From the NCBI GenBank assembly GCA_937901915.1, contig CALGUD010000028.1, forward strand, positions 8,475 to 72,474: a stretch of 64,000 nucleotides of DNA, read 5' to 3'. Below are positions 1-8,456 of the stretch, one piece after another. The first letter of the stretch is position 1. Every line of letters starts with the position of its first letter. The notes beneath the pieces are model-generated. The model searched no databases and was not told the origin of the DNA. It saw only the letters and a program-made list of their open reading frames with translations. The stretch comes from an uncultured Flavobacteriaceae bacterium. GTDB taxonomy: Bacteria; Bacteroidota; Bacteroidia; Flavobacteriales; Flavobacteriaceae. Both the position numbers and the translations under genes were made by a program.

Positions 1-2
1 GA

Positions 3-38
3 ATAACAGGTAAAGGAGCAGGTATTTATTCATCATAA
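3..38 (+). CDS. possible 3' end of an upstream gene
   Basis: Frame 3 is open from the window edge to a TAA at 36-38 and ends in a peptide ITGKGAGIYSS. The hairpin that follows at 67-98 would fit as a shared terminator between this gene and the convergent lipoprotein gene. Twelve codons are far too few to identify a family, and the open frame may be chance. This is offered only as a possible gene end. Confidence 0.2.
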   Translation: MTGKGAGIYSS

Positions 39-66
39 ATTTTTTTCTGAATTTATAAAGATATAA

Positions 67-98
67 AAAAGTGGCAGACACATGTGCCGGCCACTTTT
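67..98. terminator. bidirectional hairpin terminator
   Basis: An inverted repeat pairs AAAAGTGGC (67-75) with GCCACTTTT (90-98) around a short loop that itself contains CACATGTG. On the minus strand the stem ends in a T run, so it fits a Rho-independent terminator for the lipoprotein gene that ends at 117. It would also work for a plus-strand gene entering from the left. Confidence 0.7.
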
Positions 99-116
99 GT
101 ATTAGAAAACCATTGA

Positions 117-1151
117 TTATGGTAAATTATTTATAATAGTAGTAAGTTCTGCTTCAGTAACCTGTTCTATTTCAAGAGGGTCACAGAAACATTCTACATG
201 ATCTTCTTCTATGGTTACAGAATGCACCGCATAGTTCCACTCATCATCTATTTGCGAAATAAGGATAAAATGTACTTCTAAGCCTATTGGAATTAACCCG
301 TAGTGTTCGGTAAACATTTCAAGTTCATCATCCCATCTGTCCATATTGCCAAGTGCAGTTGGTTCACCATCATACGAGATATAAACCGCACAATTTTCAT
401 TATTATAACCTTCCGGAACATCAACATAAATAGTGGTCTTTGGCCTTGGGTCACTAAACCATTTGTCTATGTTTGTCCATCCAAATTGTTGTATAAAAGC
501 ACTATACCCTATAACAGGGCCACCACCGGCACCTATTCCATCCCTGATTTCCAAATCGTTTTGTTCATCTTCTACCCATACAATATCATCATCCAGCCCG
601 CTGCAATTACCAATACCGTCACAATCTTCATCAACCCCGTTAAATATTGCCATATCTGCATCAAATACATTATTTGCAGCCGGGGCTAAAAGGGTAAAAC
701 CTTCATCAAGTTGTAAATTTTCACCATCTTTGGTAGCATTTACAAAGAATTCGCCGCCGGAGATTAAAGTTTCAATATCTCCATTCGGACGCCTTCCATT
801 AGTTGGCATGTTCATAAGTAACATATCTGATTTTTTATAAGATTCAATCAATTCAATGGTTACATCACCGGTTACAGGATCCCCATTCCCATCCAAAAAG
901 ACGTTTGCCCCAAAAATAAGCTCTGTGCCTTGTTCACCATATATACTGCCTCCGGTTTCGGCATCAATAGTGCCTGTTTGTACAGCTTCACCTCTGTTAT
1001 CCAGAAAAGTTTGTTGTAATGCTTCACCATCGGGTTGAGGTGTTTCAATAATTGGGTCTTCATTGCCATTATTGTCATCATCACTGCTGCATCCTGTAAA
1101 GGTTAAGGCTGCAATAAATGTTAGTCCTAAAATGTTTTTTAATGTGTTCAT
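117..1151 (-). CDS. surface-type lipoprotein, function unknown
   Basis: The 344-residue product starts with a lipoprotein signal peptide with lipobox TFTGC (Cys21). The cysteine is followed by SSDDDN, the acidic type of stretch that in flavobacteria is associated with export of lipoproteins to the outer face of the outer membrane. The mature part is acidic (many D/E) and predicted to be mostly beta. It contains a segment around residues 60-165 with GTIDAETGG and an ISGGEFFVNATKDGE-like motif, which I have seen in poorly characterised Bacteroidetes surface proteins; I cannot name the family with certainty. The gene stands alone, divergent from the sigma factor gene at 1376, with a terminator hairpin just downstream. 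No enzymatic motif is visible. A substrate-binding or adhesive role is only a guess. Confidence 0.8.
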   Translation of the reverse strand: MNTLKNILGLTFIAALTFTGCSSDDDNNGNEDPIIETPQPDGEALQQTFLDNRGEAVQTGTIDAETGGSIYGEQGTELIFGANVFLDGNGDPVTGDVTIELIESYKKSDMLLMNMPTNGRRPNGDIETLISGGEFFVNATKDGENLQLDEGFTLLAPAANNVFDADMAIFNGVDEDCDGIGNCSGLDDDIVWVEDEQNDLEIRDGIGAGGGPVIGYSAFIQQFGWTNIDKWFSDPRPKTTIYVDVPEGYNNENCAVYISYDGEPTALGNMDRWDDELEMFTEHYGLIPIGLEVHFILISQIDDEWNYAVHSVTIEEDHVECFCDPLEIEQVTEAELTTIINNLP

Positions 1152-1375
1152 GATGTTTAAATTTTATTGTTATATCCTTATATCAACATCATTCACATTT
1201 TGTTACCCCTTTTTTTATTTTTTATTTAAAATAGCGATCGTAATTAATTTACAGATGACAAACAGTTTCAGCAGGAAGTAATATATCTGAGGAATTTCCC
1301 GTTTAACATTCCTTATAGAGAAGGGGCAGTTGGTTTCAATAAATTTCTTTATTTTAGTTCGAAATAAAGGCATTA

Positions 1376-1963
1376 ATGAAGGACAAAGCCATTCATGAAG
1401 ATCAAAAATACATTGTTGGGTTATTAGAAAATAACACATTTATCATCCAGGCCATATATGAAAAATTTGCCCCCAAGATTATTAACTATATAAAGAAAAA
1501 CAGTGGTGATGATAATGATGCCAAAGATGTAATTCAGGAAGTTTTAATCACCATATACAAGCAGGCAAAGAATGACAAGTTAAAACTCAGCTGTCCTTTT
1601 GATGCCTATTTTTTTTTACTCTGTAAGCGTAAATGGTTAAATGAATTAAAAAAATCTTCAAAAAAGGAGGTAACAATTAATATCGAAGTGTTATCTAAAG
1701 GTGATGATGTTTCTCAGCAAGCATATGAAACGGAAATTTTTACTGAAAAACAGCAGCTTTTTAATGAAATGTTCAGCAAGTTGGGGGATGCATGCAGAGA
1801 GTTGTTAAAAGCAACTTTCGAACTTAAATCAATGGAAGAAGTTGCAGGTAAACTCGGTGTAACATATGCATATGCACGCAAAAAAAAGTCGTTGTGTATT
1901 GGTAAATTAACAGAGATGGTCCGGGATTCATCAGCCTTTAAACAAATACAAAACCTATTGTAA
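1376..1963 (+). CDS. RNA polymerase sigma factor, sigma-70/ECF type
   Basis: The 195-residue protein has the two-domain layout of extracytoplasmic-function sigma factors. A region 2-like segment lies at about residues 26-90, with the DVIQEVLITIYKQ helix typical of region 2.1/2.2 and an aromatic W for -10 recognition. A region 4-like helix-turn-helix lies at about 125-185 (CRELLKATF, then a YARKKKSLC recognition helix). The stop overlaps the next start by one base (TAATG at 1961-1965), so it is translationally coupled to the TPR membrane protein downstream. That neighbour occupies the usual place of an anti-sigma factor. Target genes cannot be read from the sequence. Several ATG codons follow, but the first gives the full region 2. 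Confidence 0.85.
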   Translation: MKDKAIHEDQKYIVGLLENNTFIIQAIYEKFAPKIINYIKKNSGDDNDAKDVIQEVLITIYKQAKNDKLKLSCPFDAYFFLLCKRKWLNELKKSSKKEVTINIEVLSKGDDVSQQAYETEIFTEKQQLFNEMFSKLGDACRELLKATFELKSMEEVAGKLGVTYAYARKKKSLCIGKLTEMVRDSSAFKQIQNLL

Positions 1964-2694
1964 TGAAAGAGCAGGATTATACATTATTTGAAGATTATCT
2001 GGAAGGAGCACTTTCTACAACAGAAAAAAATGAGTTTGAGAAAAGGTTAGCAGATGATGAAAAGTTTCATCAAGCTTTTTTAACTTATAAGGAACTTTCA
2101 GGTTTTTTGAAAAGTAAGTTTGAAAATAAGGATCATGAGGAGAAATTGAAAGAAAACCTCAAGAACATTTCTGATACATATTTTAATAAAAAGGAAAATA
2201 AAAGCACTGTAATAAGGTTTAAGCCATGGCAATACGCCATAGCAGCAAGCATTATTATTATTTTTGGGTTGTTTGTTATTATAGACAATTCAGCACCTGT
2301 TTATGCTGATTATGCCGATTACAATAGTATAAGTTTAACGGTAAGGGGAGAAAATGAGGAATTGTTGCCAAAAGCCGAAAAAGCTTTTAATGAAAAGGAT
2401 TATGAAGAAGCATTGCAGTATTTTGATCAGATTTTAATTAAAGATATTAGCTATAAAGAAATTCAGCTTTATAAATCAATAGCACTCATAGAAACCAATC
2501 GGTACGATGAAGCAGATGAATTACTAACGGTTTTATCTACGGGCACTTCTGTTTTTAAATACGATGCAATGTGGTATCTGGCACTGAGTAAGCTTAAGCA
2601 GAAAAAGTTTGAGCAGTGCAGGGTTATACTGGAAAGAATACCTGACGATGCTGAGGTGCATAATAAAGCACAGAATCTTCTCAGCAAACTATAA
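1963..2694 (+). CDS. membrane-anchored TPR protein, possible anti-sigma partner
   Basis: The 243-residue protein has an N-terminal cytoplasmic part of about 85 residues, including the EDYLEGALSTTEKNEFEKRL motif. That motif resembles the short N-terminal segment of Bacteroidetes anti-sigma/zinc-finger-less regulators. A single transmembrane helix follows at about residues 90-110 (IAASIIIIFGLFVII), then a C-terminal periplasmic part of two or three TPR-like helical repeats (KAFNEKDYEEALQYFDQIL, then a second copy near 185-215). It overlaps the sigma gene by one base. Membrane topology plus coupling suggest it holds the sigma factor in check in response to an envelope signal. The TPR part could instead be a scaffold unrelated to sigma control. 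Confidence 0.75.
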   Translation: MKEQDYTLFEDYLEGALSTTEKNEFEKRLADDEKFHQAFLTYKELSGFLKSKFENKDHEEKLKENLKNISDTYFNKKENKSTVIRFKPWQYAIAASIIIIFGLFVIIDNSAPVYADYADYNSISLTVRGENEELLPKAEKAFNEKDYEEALQYFDQILIKDISYKEIQLYKSIALIETNRYDEADELLTVLSTGTSVFKYDAMWYLALSKLKQKKFEQCRVILERIPDDAEVHNKAQNLLSKL

Positions 2695-2715
2695 AAATAA
2701 TAGGGCTGCTTTTGG

Positions 2716-2732
2716 TAGCTTTGTTATTTTTG
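2716..2732 (+). promoter_or_regulatory. two adjacent -7-like boxes before tatD
   Basis: Two sequences match the Bacteroidetes -7 consensus TAnnTTTG: TAGCTTTG (2716-2723) and TATTTTTG (2725-2732). The second ends four bases before the ATG at 2737, so transcripts from it would be leaderless or nearly so. No clear -33 TTTG is present at the usual spacing, so activity is uncertain. Confidence 0.35.
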
Positions 2733-2736
2733 CAGT

Positions 2737-3507
2737 ATGGTTTTAACAGATACTCACACACATTTATATAGTGAAGCTTTTGATGATGACAGGGCAGAAA
2801 TGATTTCCCGGGCATTAAATGCCAAAATCACACGTTTTTTTATTCCTGCTATAGATTCTACATACACAGAGGCTATGCTTCAGTTGGAAAAAGAATACCC
2901 TGAACATATTTTTCTGATGATGGGTTTGCACCCTACACACGTAAAAAAAGAAAATTATAAGGAAGAATTATCCCATGTAGAAGAAATGTTGGCCCAAAGG
3001 AAATTTTATGCAGTAGGTGAGATTGGAATTGACTTATATTGGGATAAATCAACTTTAAATATTCAACAACTAGCCTTTAGAAGGCAAATTCAACTTGCAA
3101 AACAATATAAATTGCCAATTGTAATTCATTGCAGGGAAGCTTTTGATGAAATATTTGAAGTCCTGGAAGACGAAAACGATGATGAGCTTTTTGGGATATT
3201 TCATTGTTTTACAGGTACACTTGAGCAGGCAAAAAGAGCTATTTCATATAACATGAAATTAGGCATCGGGGGTGTAGTTACTTTTAAAAACGGGAAAGTT
3301 GACACATTTTTAAATGAAATAGCTATAGAGCATATTGTTCTTGAAACAGATTCGCCATATCTAGCCCCTGTACCATACAGGGGAAAACGTAATGAAAGCT
3401 CGTATCTGCTAAATATTGTAAGTAAATTAGAGGATATTTATAATTTATCACCAAGTGAAATAGCGTCAATTACAACGCAAAACTCGAAAAAAGTATTCAG
3501 AGTTTAA
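2737..3507 (+). CDS. TatD family metal-dependent hydrolase (DNase)
   Basis: The 256-residue length is normal for TatD proteins, which are cytoplasmic TIM-barrel metallohydrolases with 3'-5' exonuclease/DNase activity in characterised members. The metal ligands are all visible: DTHTH near the N terminus (His7 and His9), GEIGID (Glu) near residue 93, an HCREAF histidine near 129, FHCFTG near 154, and the late aspartate in ETDSPYLAP. The first ATG directly precedes the DTHTH motif, as in the family. The gene lies between the sigma/TPR pair and the acyltransferase gene on the same strand, but spacings of 40-70 bases and promoter-like boxes suggest it may be transcribed on its own. Confidence 0.92.
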   Translation: MVLTDTHTHLYSEAFDDDRAEMISRALNAKITRFFIPAIDSTYTEAMLQLEKEYPEHIFLMMGLHPTHVKKENYKEELSHVEEMLAQRKFYAVGEIGIDLYWDKSTLNIQQLAFRRQIQLAKQYKLPIVIHCREAFDEIFEVLEDENDDELFGIFHCFTGTLEQAKRAISYNMKLGIGGVVTFKNGKVDTFLNEIAIEHIVLETDSPYLAPVPYRGKRNESSYLLNIVSKLEDIYNLSPSEIASITTQNSKKVFRV

Positions 3508-3578
3508 CAAGGAATTTAAAGTTTAATTCAACTAAATTTTGCACTTTTGTTAAAACTAATGACCAATACTACTAACCT

Positions 3579-4718
3579 TTGAATAAATTTGATCACATAC
3601 GGCCTTATAAAGATGATGAAGTCCATGATGCGTTAAAACAATCTTTACATCATCCTATTATAAAGGCACTACTTAACTTCACCTTTCCGGATAAAGATCC
3701 CGAAGAGGTGAAAGAGATTACTTTAAGTTGTCATTCTATACGTGATTTTCAAACAAAAATAATTTATCAATCTGTTAGGAATATCATCGAAAGAACATCT
3801 GAAGGATTTACGTATAGTGGGTTCGAAAAACTGGATTCAAATACTGCCTATCTTTATGTGTCCAATCATCGGGATATTATTTTGGATACTTCTTTATTAA
3901 ATGTAGCTCTGTATGAAAATGATCTTATAATGACTGCTTCAGCTATAGGTGACAACCTTGTTAACAAGCCGTTTTTATTGGCACTTTCTAAACTAAACAG
4001 AAATTTTCTTATCAGGCGTGAACTTTCTCCAAGGGAAATGCTAATGAGCTCCAAACTTGTATCTGAATATATACAAAGTTTATTATTTGAAGAAAATAGA
4101 TCTGTTTGGATCGCACAACGGGAAGGCAGAACAAAGGATGGTAATGATAGAACACAACAAGGAGTGCTTAAAATGCTTGCATTGGCCAATAATGAAGACA
4201 GTATTATGCAGTATTTTAAAAAGCTGAAAATAATACCCATCTCAATTTCATATGAGTTTGACCCCACCGATGTATTAAAAATGCCTGAATTAATGGCAAA
4301 ACATTACGATCAGGAATATGTTAAATCCAGTAATGAGGATTTTAATACTATATTAAAAGGTGCAACCGGACAAAAAAGAAAAATGCATATTCATGCAGGA
4401 GAGATGCTAAATATTGAACTGGATGAAATTGAGGGTAGTGGTGAGCCCACTAATAAACAATTCCAGATGCTGGCGGATTTAATTGATGATAGAATACATC
4501 AAAATTATAAATTGTGGCCCTCCAAATATATTGCTTACGATCTTTTGAATAATACAGACCGCTTTAAGGAAAAGTATACTGAAAAAGAAAAAAGACAATT
4601 TGAAAGGAGAATTGAAAGAAGGATTGATGGCCAGAATAAAGTAGCCCTTCAAAATTTTCTTGCCATGTATGCAAACCCGGTTATCAATAAATTAAAATAT
4701 GACGCAAGCAAAGTCTAG
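3579..4718 (+). CDS. PlsC-type glycerol-phosphate acyltransferase
   Basis: The 379-residue protein carries the acyltransferase signature of the glycerolipid family: NHRDIILD (the HX4D catalytic box) near residue 93 and a REGRTKDG box near 180, which matches the EGTR substrate-binding block. It most likely acylates glycerol-3-phosphate or lysophosphatidate at the inner membrane surface, although no clear transmembrane helix is present. It starts at TTG (3579): an in-frame TAA sits at 3573-3575, so no upstream start is possible, and the next ATG would delete conserved sequence. Its last 20 bases overlap the asparaginase gene. This arrangement implies translational coupling, although the two activities have no obvious biochemical link. 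Confidence 0.82.
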   Translation: MNKFDHIRPYKDDEVHDALKQSLHHPIIKALLNFTFPDKDPEEVKEITLSCHSIRDFQTKIIYQSVRNIIERTSEGFTYSGFEKLDSNTAYLYVSNHRDIILDTSLLNVALYENDLIMTASAIGDNLVNKPFLLALSKLNRNFLIRRELSPREMLMSSKLVSEYIQSLLFEENRSVWIAQREGRTKDGNDRTQQGVLKMLALANNEDSIMQYFKKLKIIPISISYEFDPTDVLKMPELMAKHYDQEYVKSSNEDFNTILKGATGQKRKMHIHAGEMLNIELDEIEGSGEPTNKQFQMLADLIDDRIHQNYKLWPSKYIAYDLLNNTDRFKEKYTEKEKRQFERRIERRIDGQNKVALQNFLAMYANPVINKLKYDASKV

Positions 4719-5730
4719 GATATTACTTATTTATACCGGTGGTACCATCGGGATGATAAAAGACTTTGAAACAGGAGCATTAAAAACATTTAATTTTGAT
4801 AATATTTTAAAGAGTATTCCGGAATTATCACATTTAGATTGTGGGCTAAAAACGATTTCCTTTCCAACACCTATAGATTCTTCAAATATGAACCCCGGTT
4901 ACTGGGTTCAAATTGCAGAAACCATTGAAGAAAATTATAATGATTTTGATGGTTTTGTTGTTTTGCATGGGACTGATACAATGAGTTACAGCGCTTCAGC
5001 CTTGAGTTTTATGCTTGAGAATTTAAGTAAACCCGTTATATTTACCGGATCACAACTTCCAATAGGGGATCTGAGAACCGATGCAAAAGAAAATTTAATA
5101 ACTTCTGTTCAGTTAGCTTCATTAAAAAAAAATGGGAGACCTGTTATACAAGAAGTAGGTTTATATTTTGAATACAAATTGTATCGGGGAAACAGAACGA
5201 CAAAAATCAATGCTGAGCAGTTTGAAGCATTTTCCTCACCAAACTATCCTCCTCTGGCAGAGAGCGGGGTACATTTAAATATTCATGCCCAACATCTTTT
5301 TAAGCCTGTAAAATATAAAAAACTGATTGTGCATACACAGATGGATAGCAGTATTGCACTTATAAAACTCTTTCCGGGGATCGGCGAAGAAGCTATTTCG
5401 TGTATAGTTAATAATGGGGCAATAAAAGGTGTTTTACTGGAAACTTATGGTGCAGGGAATGCTCCCACAGAAAAGTGGTTTATTGATTTGATAGGGAAAG
5501 CGATAAAAAATGGAATAGTAATTGTGAATGTCACTCAGTGTCCAAAAGGCAGTGTTGAAATGGGACGATATGAAACGAGTTCTCATTTAAAAAAAATAGG
5601 TGTTATAAGCGGAAATGACATCACAAGTGAGGCTGCAATTGCTAAACTCATGTATTTATTTGGAGCTAAAATAGGTTCAAAGGTGTTCAAAACTGTATTT
5701 GAAACAGAATTACGGGGAGAAATGAATTAA
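4699..5730 (+). CDS. ansA: type I L-asparaginase
   Basis: The 343-residue cytoplasmic enzyme hydrolyses L-asparagine to aspartate and ammonia. The two nucleophile motifs of the family are present: YTGGTIGM at the N terminus (Thr13) and HGTDTM near residue 93. The basic DLRTDAKENL block follows. There is no signal peptide, which favours the low-affinity cytoplasmic type I form over the periplasmic type II. The start ATG lies inside the acyltransferase gene (20-base overlap, different frame). No terminator is visible before the tRNA gene that follows at 5798. Confidence 0.93.
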   Translation: MTQAKSRILLIYTGGTIGMIKDFETGALKTFNFDNILKSIPELSHLDCGLKTISFPTPIDSSNMNPGYWVQIAETIEENYNDFDGFVVLHGTDTMSYSASALSFMLENLSKPVIFTGSQLPIGDLRTDAKENLITSVQLASLKKNGRPVIQEVGLYFEYKLYRGNRTTKINAEQFEAFSSPNYPPLAESGVHLNIHAQHLFKPVKYKKLIVHTQMDSSIALIKLFPGIGEEAISCIVNNGAIKGVLLETYGAGNAPTEKWFIDLIGKAIKNGIVIVNVTQCPKGSVEMGRYETSSHLKKIGVISGNDITSEAAIAKLMYLFGAKIGSKVFKTVFETELRGEMN

Positions 5731-5797
5731 TTTGTGATATTTAATTTTATCAACTGAAAAAAAATTCGTTATTTGCTCCTCCAAAGTAAGCGTGTAA

Positions 5798-5885
5798 AGA
5801 GAGGTGGCCGAGTGGTCGAAGGCGCACGCCTGGAAAGTGTGTATACGGCACAACCGTATCGAGGGTTCGAATCCCTTCCTCTCTG
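5798..5885 (+). tRNA. tRNA-Ser (anticodon GGA)
   Basis: The acceptor stem pairs AGAGAGG (5798-5804) with CCTCTCT (5878-5884), followed by discriminator G. The D arm is standard (GCCGAGTGGTCGAAGGC). The anticodon loop CTGGAAA places GGA at 5832-5834, reading UCC and UCU serine codons. A long variable arm (TATACGGCACAACCGTA region) confirms the class II serine fold, and the T arm carries GGTTCGAATCC. CCA is not encoded. Confidence 0.96.
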
Positions 5886-5965
5886 CTTATAGTTTAATAT
5901 TATGATAATAACAATTTTTTTTTATCTTTAACCCGATTAACTAACAAAAATTAAGTTCAAAAGAA

Positions 5966-6766
5966 ATGAAAAGATTATTCTCAATTCTGGCTGTTGCCGG
6001 ATTATTGGTTTTTAGCGCAACAACTGCAAATGCAAAGAGTTTTACTCCTAATGTAATGAGTAGCATTTCAGAATTTGTTGCATTTGTTGATAACGCAACA
6101 GTATTTGTACAAGATGATGCTCCTGCAGCTCCTGAAAAAGGATTTCATCAAGTTTTAAAAGAACGTTTTATTGAAGGAGGTGCCGTATTTATGACATTCC
6201 CTTTGCTTTGTTTAATTTTAGGATTAGCAGTTTCTATTGAAAGAATTATTTATTTAAATCTTGCGACTACAAATACCGATAAATTAAAGAATGATGTAGA
6301 AGATGCATTGGCATCAGGTGGTGTAGATGCTGCCAAAGAAGTTTGCAGAAACACTAAAGGGCCTGTAGCTTCAATTTACTATCAAGGTCTTGACAGGATG
6401 GATGAAGGGGTAGATGCTGCAGAAAAAGCGGTAGTTGCTTACGGAGGTGTTCAAATGGGACAGCTTGAAAAAAATGTATCATGGATTTCTTTGTTTATCG
6501 CACTTGCTCCTATGTTTGGATTTATGGGAACTGTAATTGGTATGATCGAGGCATTTGATAACATACAAGCTGCCGGTACTATGGAACCTTCACTTGTTGC
6601 AGGTGGTATTAAAGTGGCATTATTGACTACAGTATTTGGTCTTATAGTGGCTATTATACTTCAGGTTTTTTATAACTATATTGTTGCTAAAATTGACAGC
6701 ATTGTAAATGATATGGAAGATTCTTCTATCGTATTAATTGATTTGCTTGTTCGTCACAAAAAGTAG
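5966..6766 (+). CDS. exbB: MotA/TolQ/ExbB proton channel family protein
   Basis: The 266-residue protein is an inner-membrane subunit of a proton-motive-force-driven energy-transduction complex (ExbB/TolQ family). Residues 1-23 look like a cleavable or anchor-type signal sequence, typical of Bacteroidetes ExbB. Three transmembrane segments follow, at about 72-95, 170-196 and 214-242. The channel signature is in the second (ALAPMFGFMGTVIGMIEAF). It heads a same-strand cluster with two ExbD genes, so it should form the stator that powers TonB-dependent uptake or an analogous outer-membrane process. The TolQ role cannot be excluded, since no TonB or TolB is present in the window. Confidence 0.88.
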   Translation: MKRLFSILAVAGLLVFSATTANAKSFTPNVMSSISEFVAFVDNATVFVQDDAPAAPEKGFHQVLKERFIEGGAVFMTFPLLCLILGLAVSIERIIYLNLATTNTDKLKNDVEDALASGGVDAAKEVCRNTKGPVASIYYQGLDRMDEGVDAAEKAVVAYGGVQMGQLEKNVSWISLFIALAPMFGFMGTVIGMIEAFDNIQAAGTMEPSLVAGGIKVALLTTVFGLIVAIILQVFYNYIVAKIDSIVNDMEDSSIVLIDLLVRHKK

Positions 6767-6800
6767 GCTTTAAAGTTATATTAAACGAAATTCAATTATT

Positions 6801-7244
6801 ATGAAATTAGAAAACATATTAAAAATAGTGATTCTGATAGTAGCCATTATCTGTGGATATTTCTTTATAAGATTATTTATGGTAGGTGATGATGCTATTG
6901 AAACAGATAAAAGCCTACAAGACAGTATAATTTCACCCTTTTTAGTTGTAGCTTATATAATACTAGCCTTTACTGTAATAGTTACATTATTTTTTAGTAT
7001 TATGAATTTGTTGAAAAACCCGGCTGTACTAAAAAGATCACTTATAGGTATTGGAGTTTTTCTCGCCATTGTGATAGTATCATATTTATTGGCAACAGGA
7101 GAAACTACCACACTATCTGACGGACAAACATTATCAGAATCAGGAACTAAATGGGTTAGCGCCGGTTTAACTACCTTTTATTTTTTAATCGTTATAGCTG
7201 TTGGGCTTATATTGGCCACAGGTATACGAAAAGCAATAAAATAA
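6801..7244 (+). CDS. four-helix membrane protein of the ExbBD cluster
   Basis: The 147-residue protein has four predicted transmembrane helices: residues about 7-27, 48-72, 80-100 and 124-144. A short polar loop lies between the third and fourth. No known motif or family is recognisable. It sits 34 bases after exbB and 8 bases before the first exbD, so it is almost certainly co-transcribed and probably belongs to the same energy-transducing complex. A protein of this size at this place is a feature I associate with flavobacterial exbB loci, but its function is unknown to me. Confidence 0.75.
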   Translation: MKLENILKIVILIVAIICGYFFIRLFMVGDDAIETDKSLQDSIISPFLVVAYIILAFTVIVTLFFSIMNLLKNPAVLKRSLIGIGVFLAIVIVSYLLATGETTTLSDGQTLSESGTKWVSAGLTTFYFLIVIAVGLILATGIRKAIK

Positions 7245-7252
7245 CATAAATT

Positions 7253-7867
7253 ATGGCTAGAAGATCAGCACCGGAAGTAAATGCAGGGTCAATGGCAGAT
7301 ATAGCCTTCCTGTTACTTATATTTTTCCTGGTTACGACAACAATAGAAACCGATGCCGGTTTAAACAGGAAGTTACCCCCTATGGAACCGCCACCGGAAA
7401 ATCAACCAATTATCAGGGAAAAAAATATATTGGAAGTTGTAGTAAACAAAAACGACCAATTATTAGTAGAACAACAATTGGCGCAATTAAAAGATTTGCG
7501 CGGGTTGGCCATGGATTTCCTGGATAATGGAGGGGGAGTTGGTAATGAGGCTTGTAACTACTGTAAAGGTAAAAGAAGTGCTTCATCTTCCGACAATCCA
7601 CAAAAGGCGATCATTTCATTACAAAATGACAGGGAAACCTCTTATAAAATTTATATTGCAGTACAAAACGAATTGGTTGCTGCGTATAATACTTTAAGGA
7701 ACAGGGAAGCTCAAAGAATGTACGGCCAGGATTTTACAGAGATGTATGCAGCCTACAATGACCCAAAAACACCTAAAAGTCAAAGAGAGGAACTGCAGCC
7801 AAAAGTTGAAGCCATACAAGATTTGTACCCTCAAAAATTATCTGAGGCAGAACCTAAGAGTAATTAA
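7253..7867 (+). CDS. exbD: ExbD/TolR family protein, first copy
   Basis: The 204-residue protein has the ExbD layout: a short cytoplasmic N terminus, one transmembrane helix at about residues 15-31 (MADIAFLLLIFFLVTT, with the conserved channel aspartate Asp in MADIAF), and a periplasmic domain. It is longer than the usual 130-150 residues because of an insertion around residues 85-115 that includes a CNYC pair and the KRSASSSDN stretch. The CNYC cysteines could form a disulfide in the periplasm. It is followed 17 bases later by a second exbD, so a heteromeric ExbD1-ExbD2 stator is likely. Confidence 0.87.
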   Translation: MARRSAPEVNAGSMADIAFLLLIFFLVTTTIETDAGLNRKLPPMEPPPENQPIIREKNILEVVVNKNDQLLVEQQLAQLKDLRGLAMDFLDNGGGVGNEACNYCKGKRSASSSDNPQKAIISLQNDRETSYKIYIAVQNELVAAYNTLRNREAQRMYGQDFTEMYAAYNDPKTPKSQREELQPKVEAIQDLYPQKLSEAEPKSN

Positions 7868-7884
7868 TAATAAACACAGAAAAT

Positions 7885-8379
7885 ATGTCAAAGTTTAAGA
7901 AGAAATCAAGCGGTGCATTACCGGAAATTTCAACAGCATCTCTGCCTGATATCGTGTTTATGCTTTTATTCTTCTTCATGACGGTAACAGTTATGAGGGA
8001 TACTGATTTACTTGTAGAAAACAGGTTGCCTACTGCAGATCAGGTACAGAAACTGGATAAGAAAGATAGGATTATCTATATTTATGCAGGAAAGCCAAAC
8101 CCAAGATTCAGGGAAGCATATGGTTCGCAGGCTAAAATACAGCTTAATGATAAATTTGCCAATGTATCTGATGTAGCGCCATATATTCTTGCAGAAAGAG
8201 CTGAAAGAAGAGAGGAATTACAAGATCTTCTTACTACATCCTTAAAGGTTGATGGTGAGACAAATATGGGGTTAATCTCTGATATTAAGCAGGAACTTAG
8301 AAAAGTAAATGCTCTAAAGATCAACTATACCACCACTACAGGTGACCCGTATAGAAACTTACAAAGAATCGAACGATAA
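7885..8379 (+). CDS. exbD: ExbD/TolR family protein, second copy
   Basis: The 164-residue protein has a single transmembrane helix at about residues 21-37 (LPDIVFMLLFFFMTVTVM) with the conserved aspartate of the ion path, then a periplasmic domain with the DRIIYIYAGKP strand. It lacks the long insertion of the first ExbD. It is the last gene of the ExbB-ExbD-ExbD group: a strong terminator hairpin follows 18 bases after the stop. Confidence 0.87.
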   Translation: MSKFKKKSSGALPEISTASLPDIVFMLLFFFMTVTVMRDTDLLVENRLPTADQVQKLDKKDRIIYIYAGKPNPRFREAYGSQAKIQLNDKFANVSDVAPYILAERAERREELQDLLTTSLKVDGETNMGLISDIKQELRKVNALKINYTTTTGDPYRNLQRIER

Positions 8380-8397
8380 TTTTTTCATTTCGTATAT

Positions 8398-8428
8398 AAA
8401 AAAGCGTCTATTTATAGACGCTTTTTTT
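8398..8428 (+). terminator. Rho-independent terminator after exbD
   Basis: The stem AAAGCGTCTA (8401-8410) / TAGACGCTTT (8415-8424) closes a TTTA loop and runs into a T-rich tract ending at 8428. It closes the exbB-exbD-exbD transcription unit and separates it from the barrel gene. Confidence 0.85.
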
Positions 8429-8456
8429 ATATTTAATAAAGATTTGATTGCGTCTT

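Noticed and set aside
8448..8456. TTG start three codons upstream of the PorT-like barrel gene
   Set aside because: The ATG at 8457 starts directly at the signal peptide; the three extra residues add nothing.
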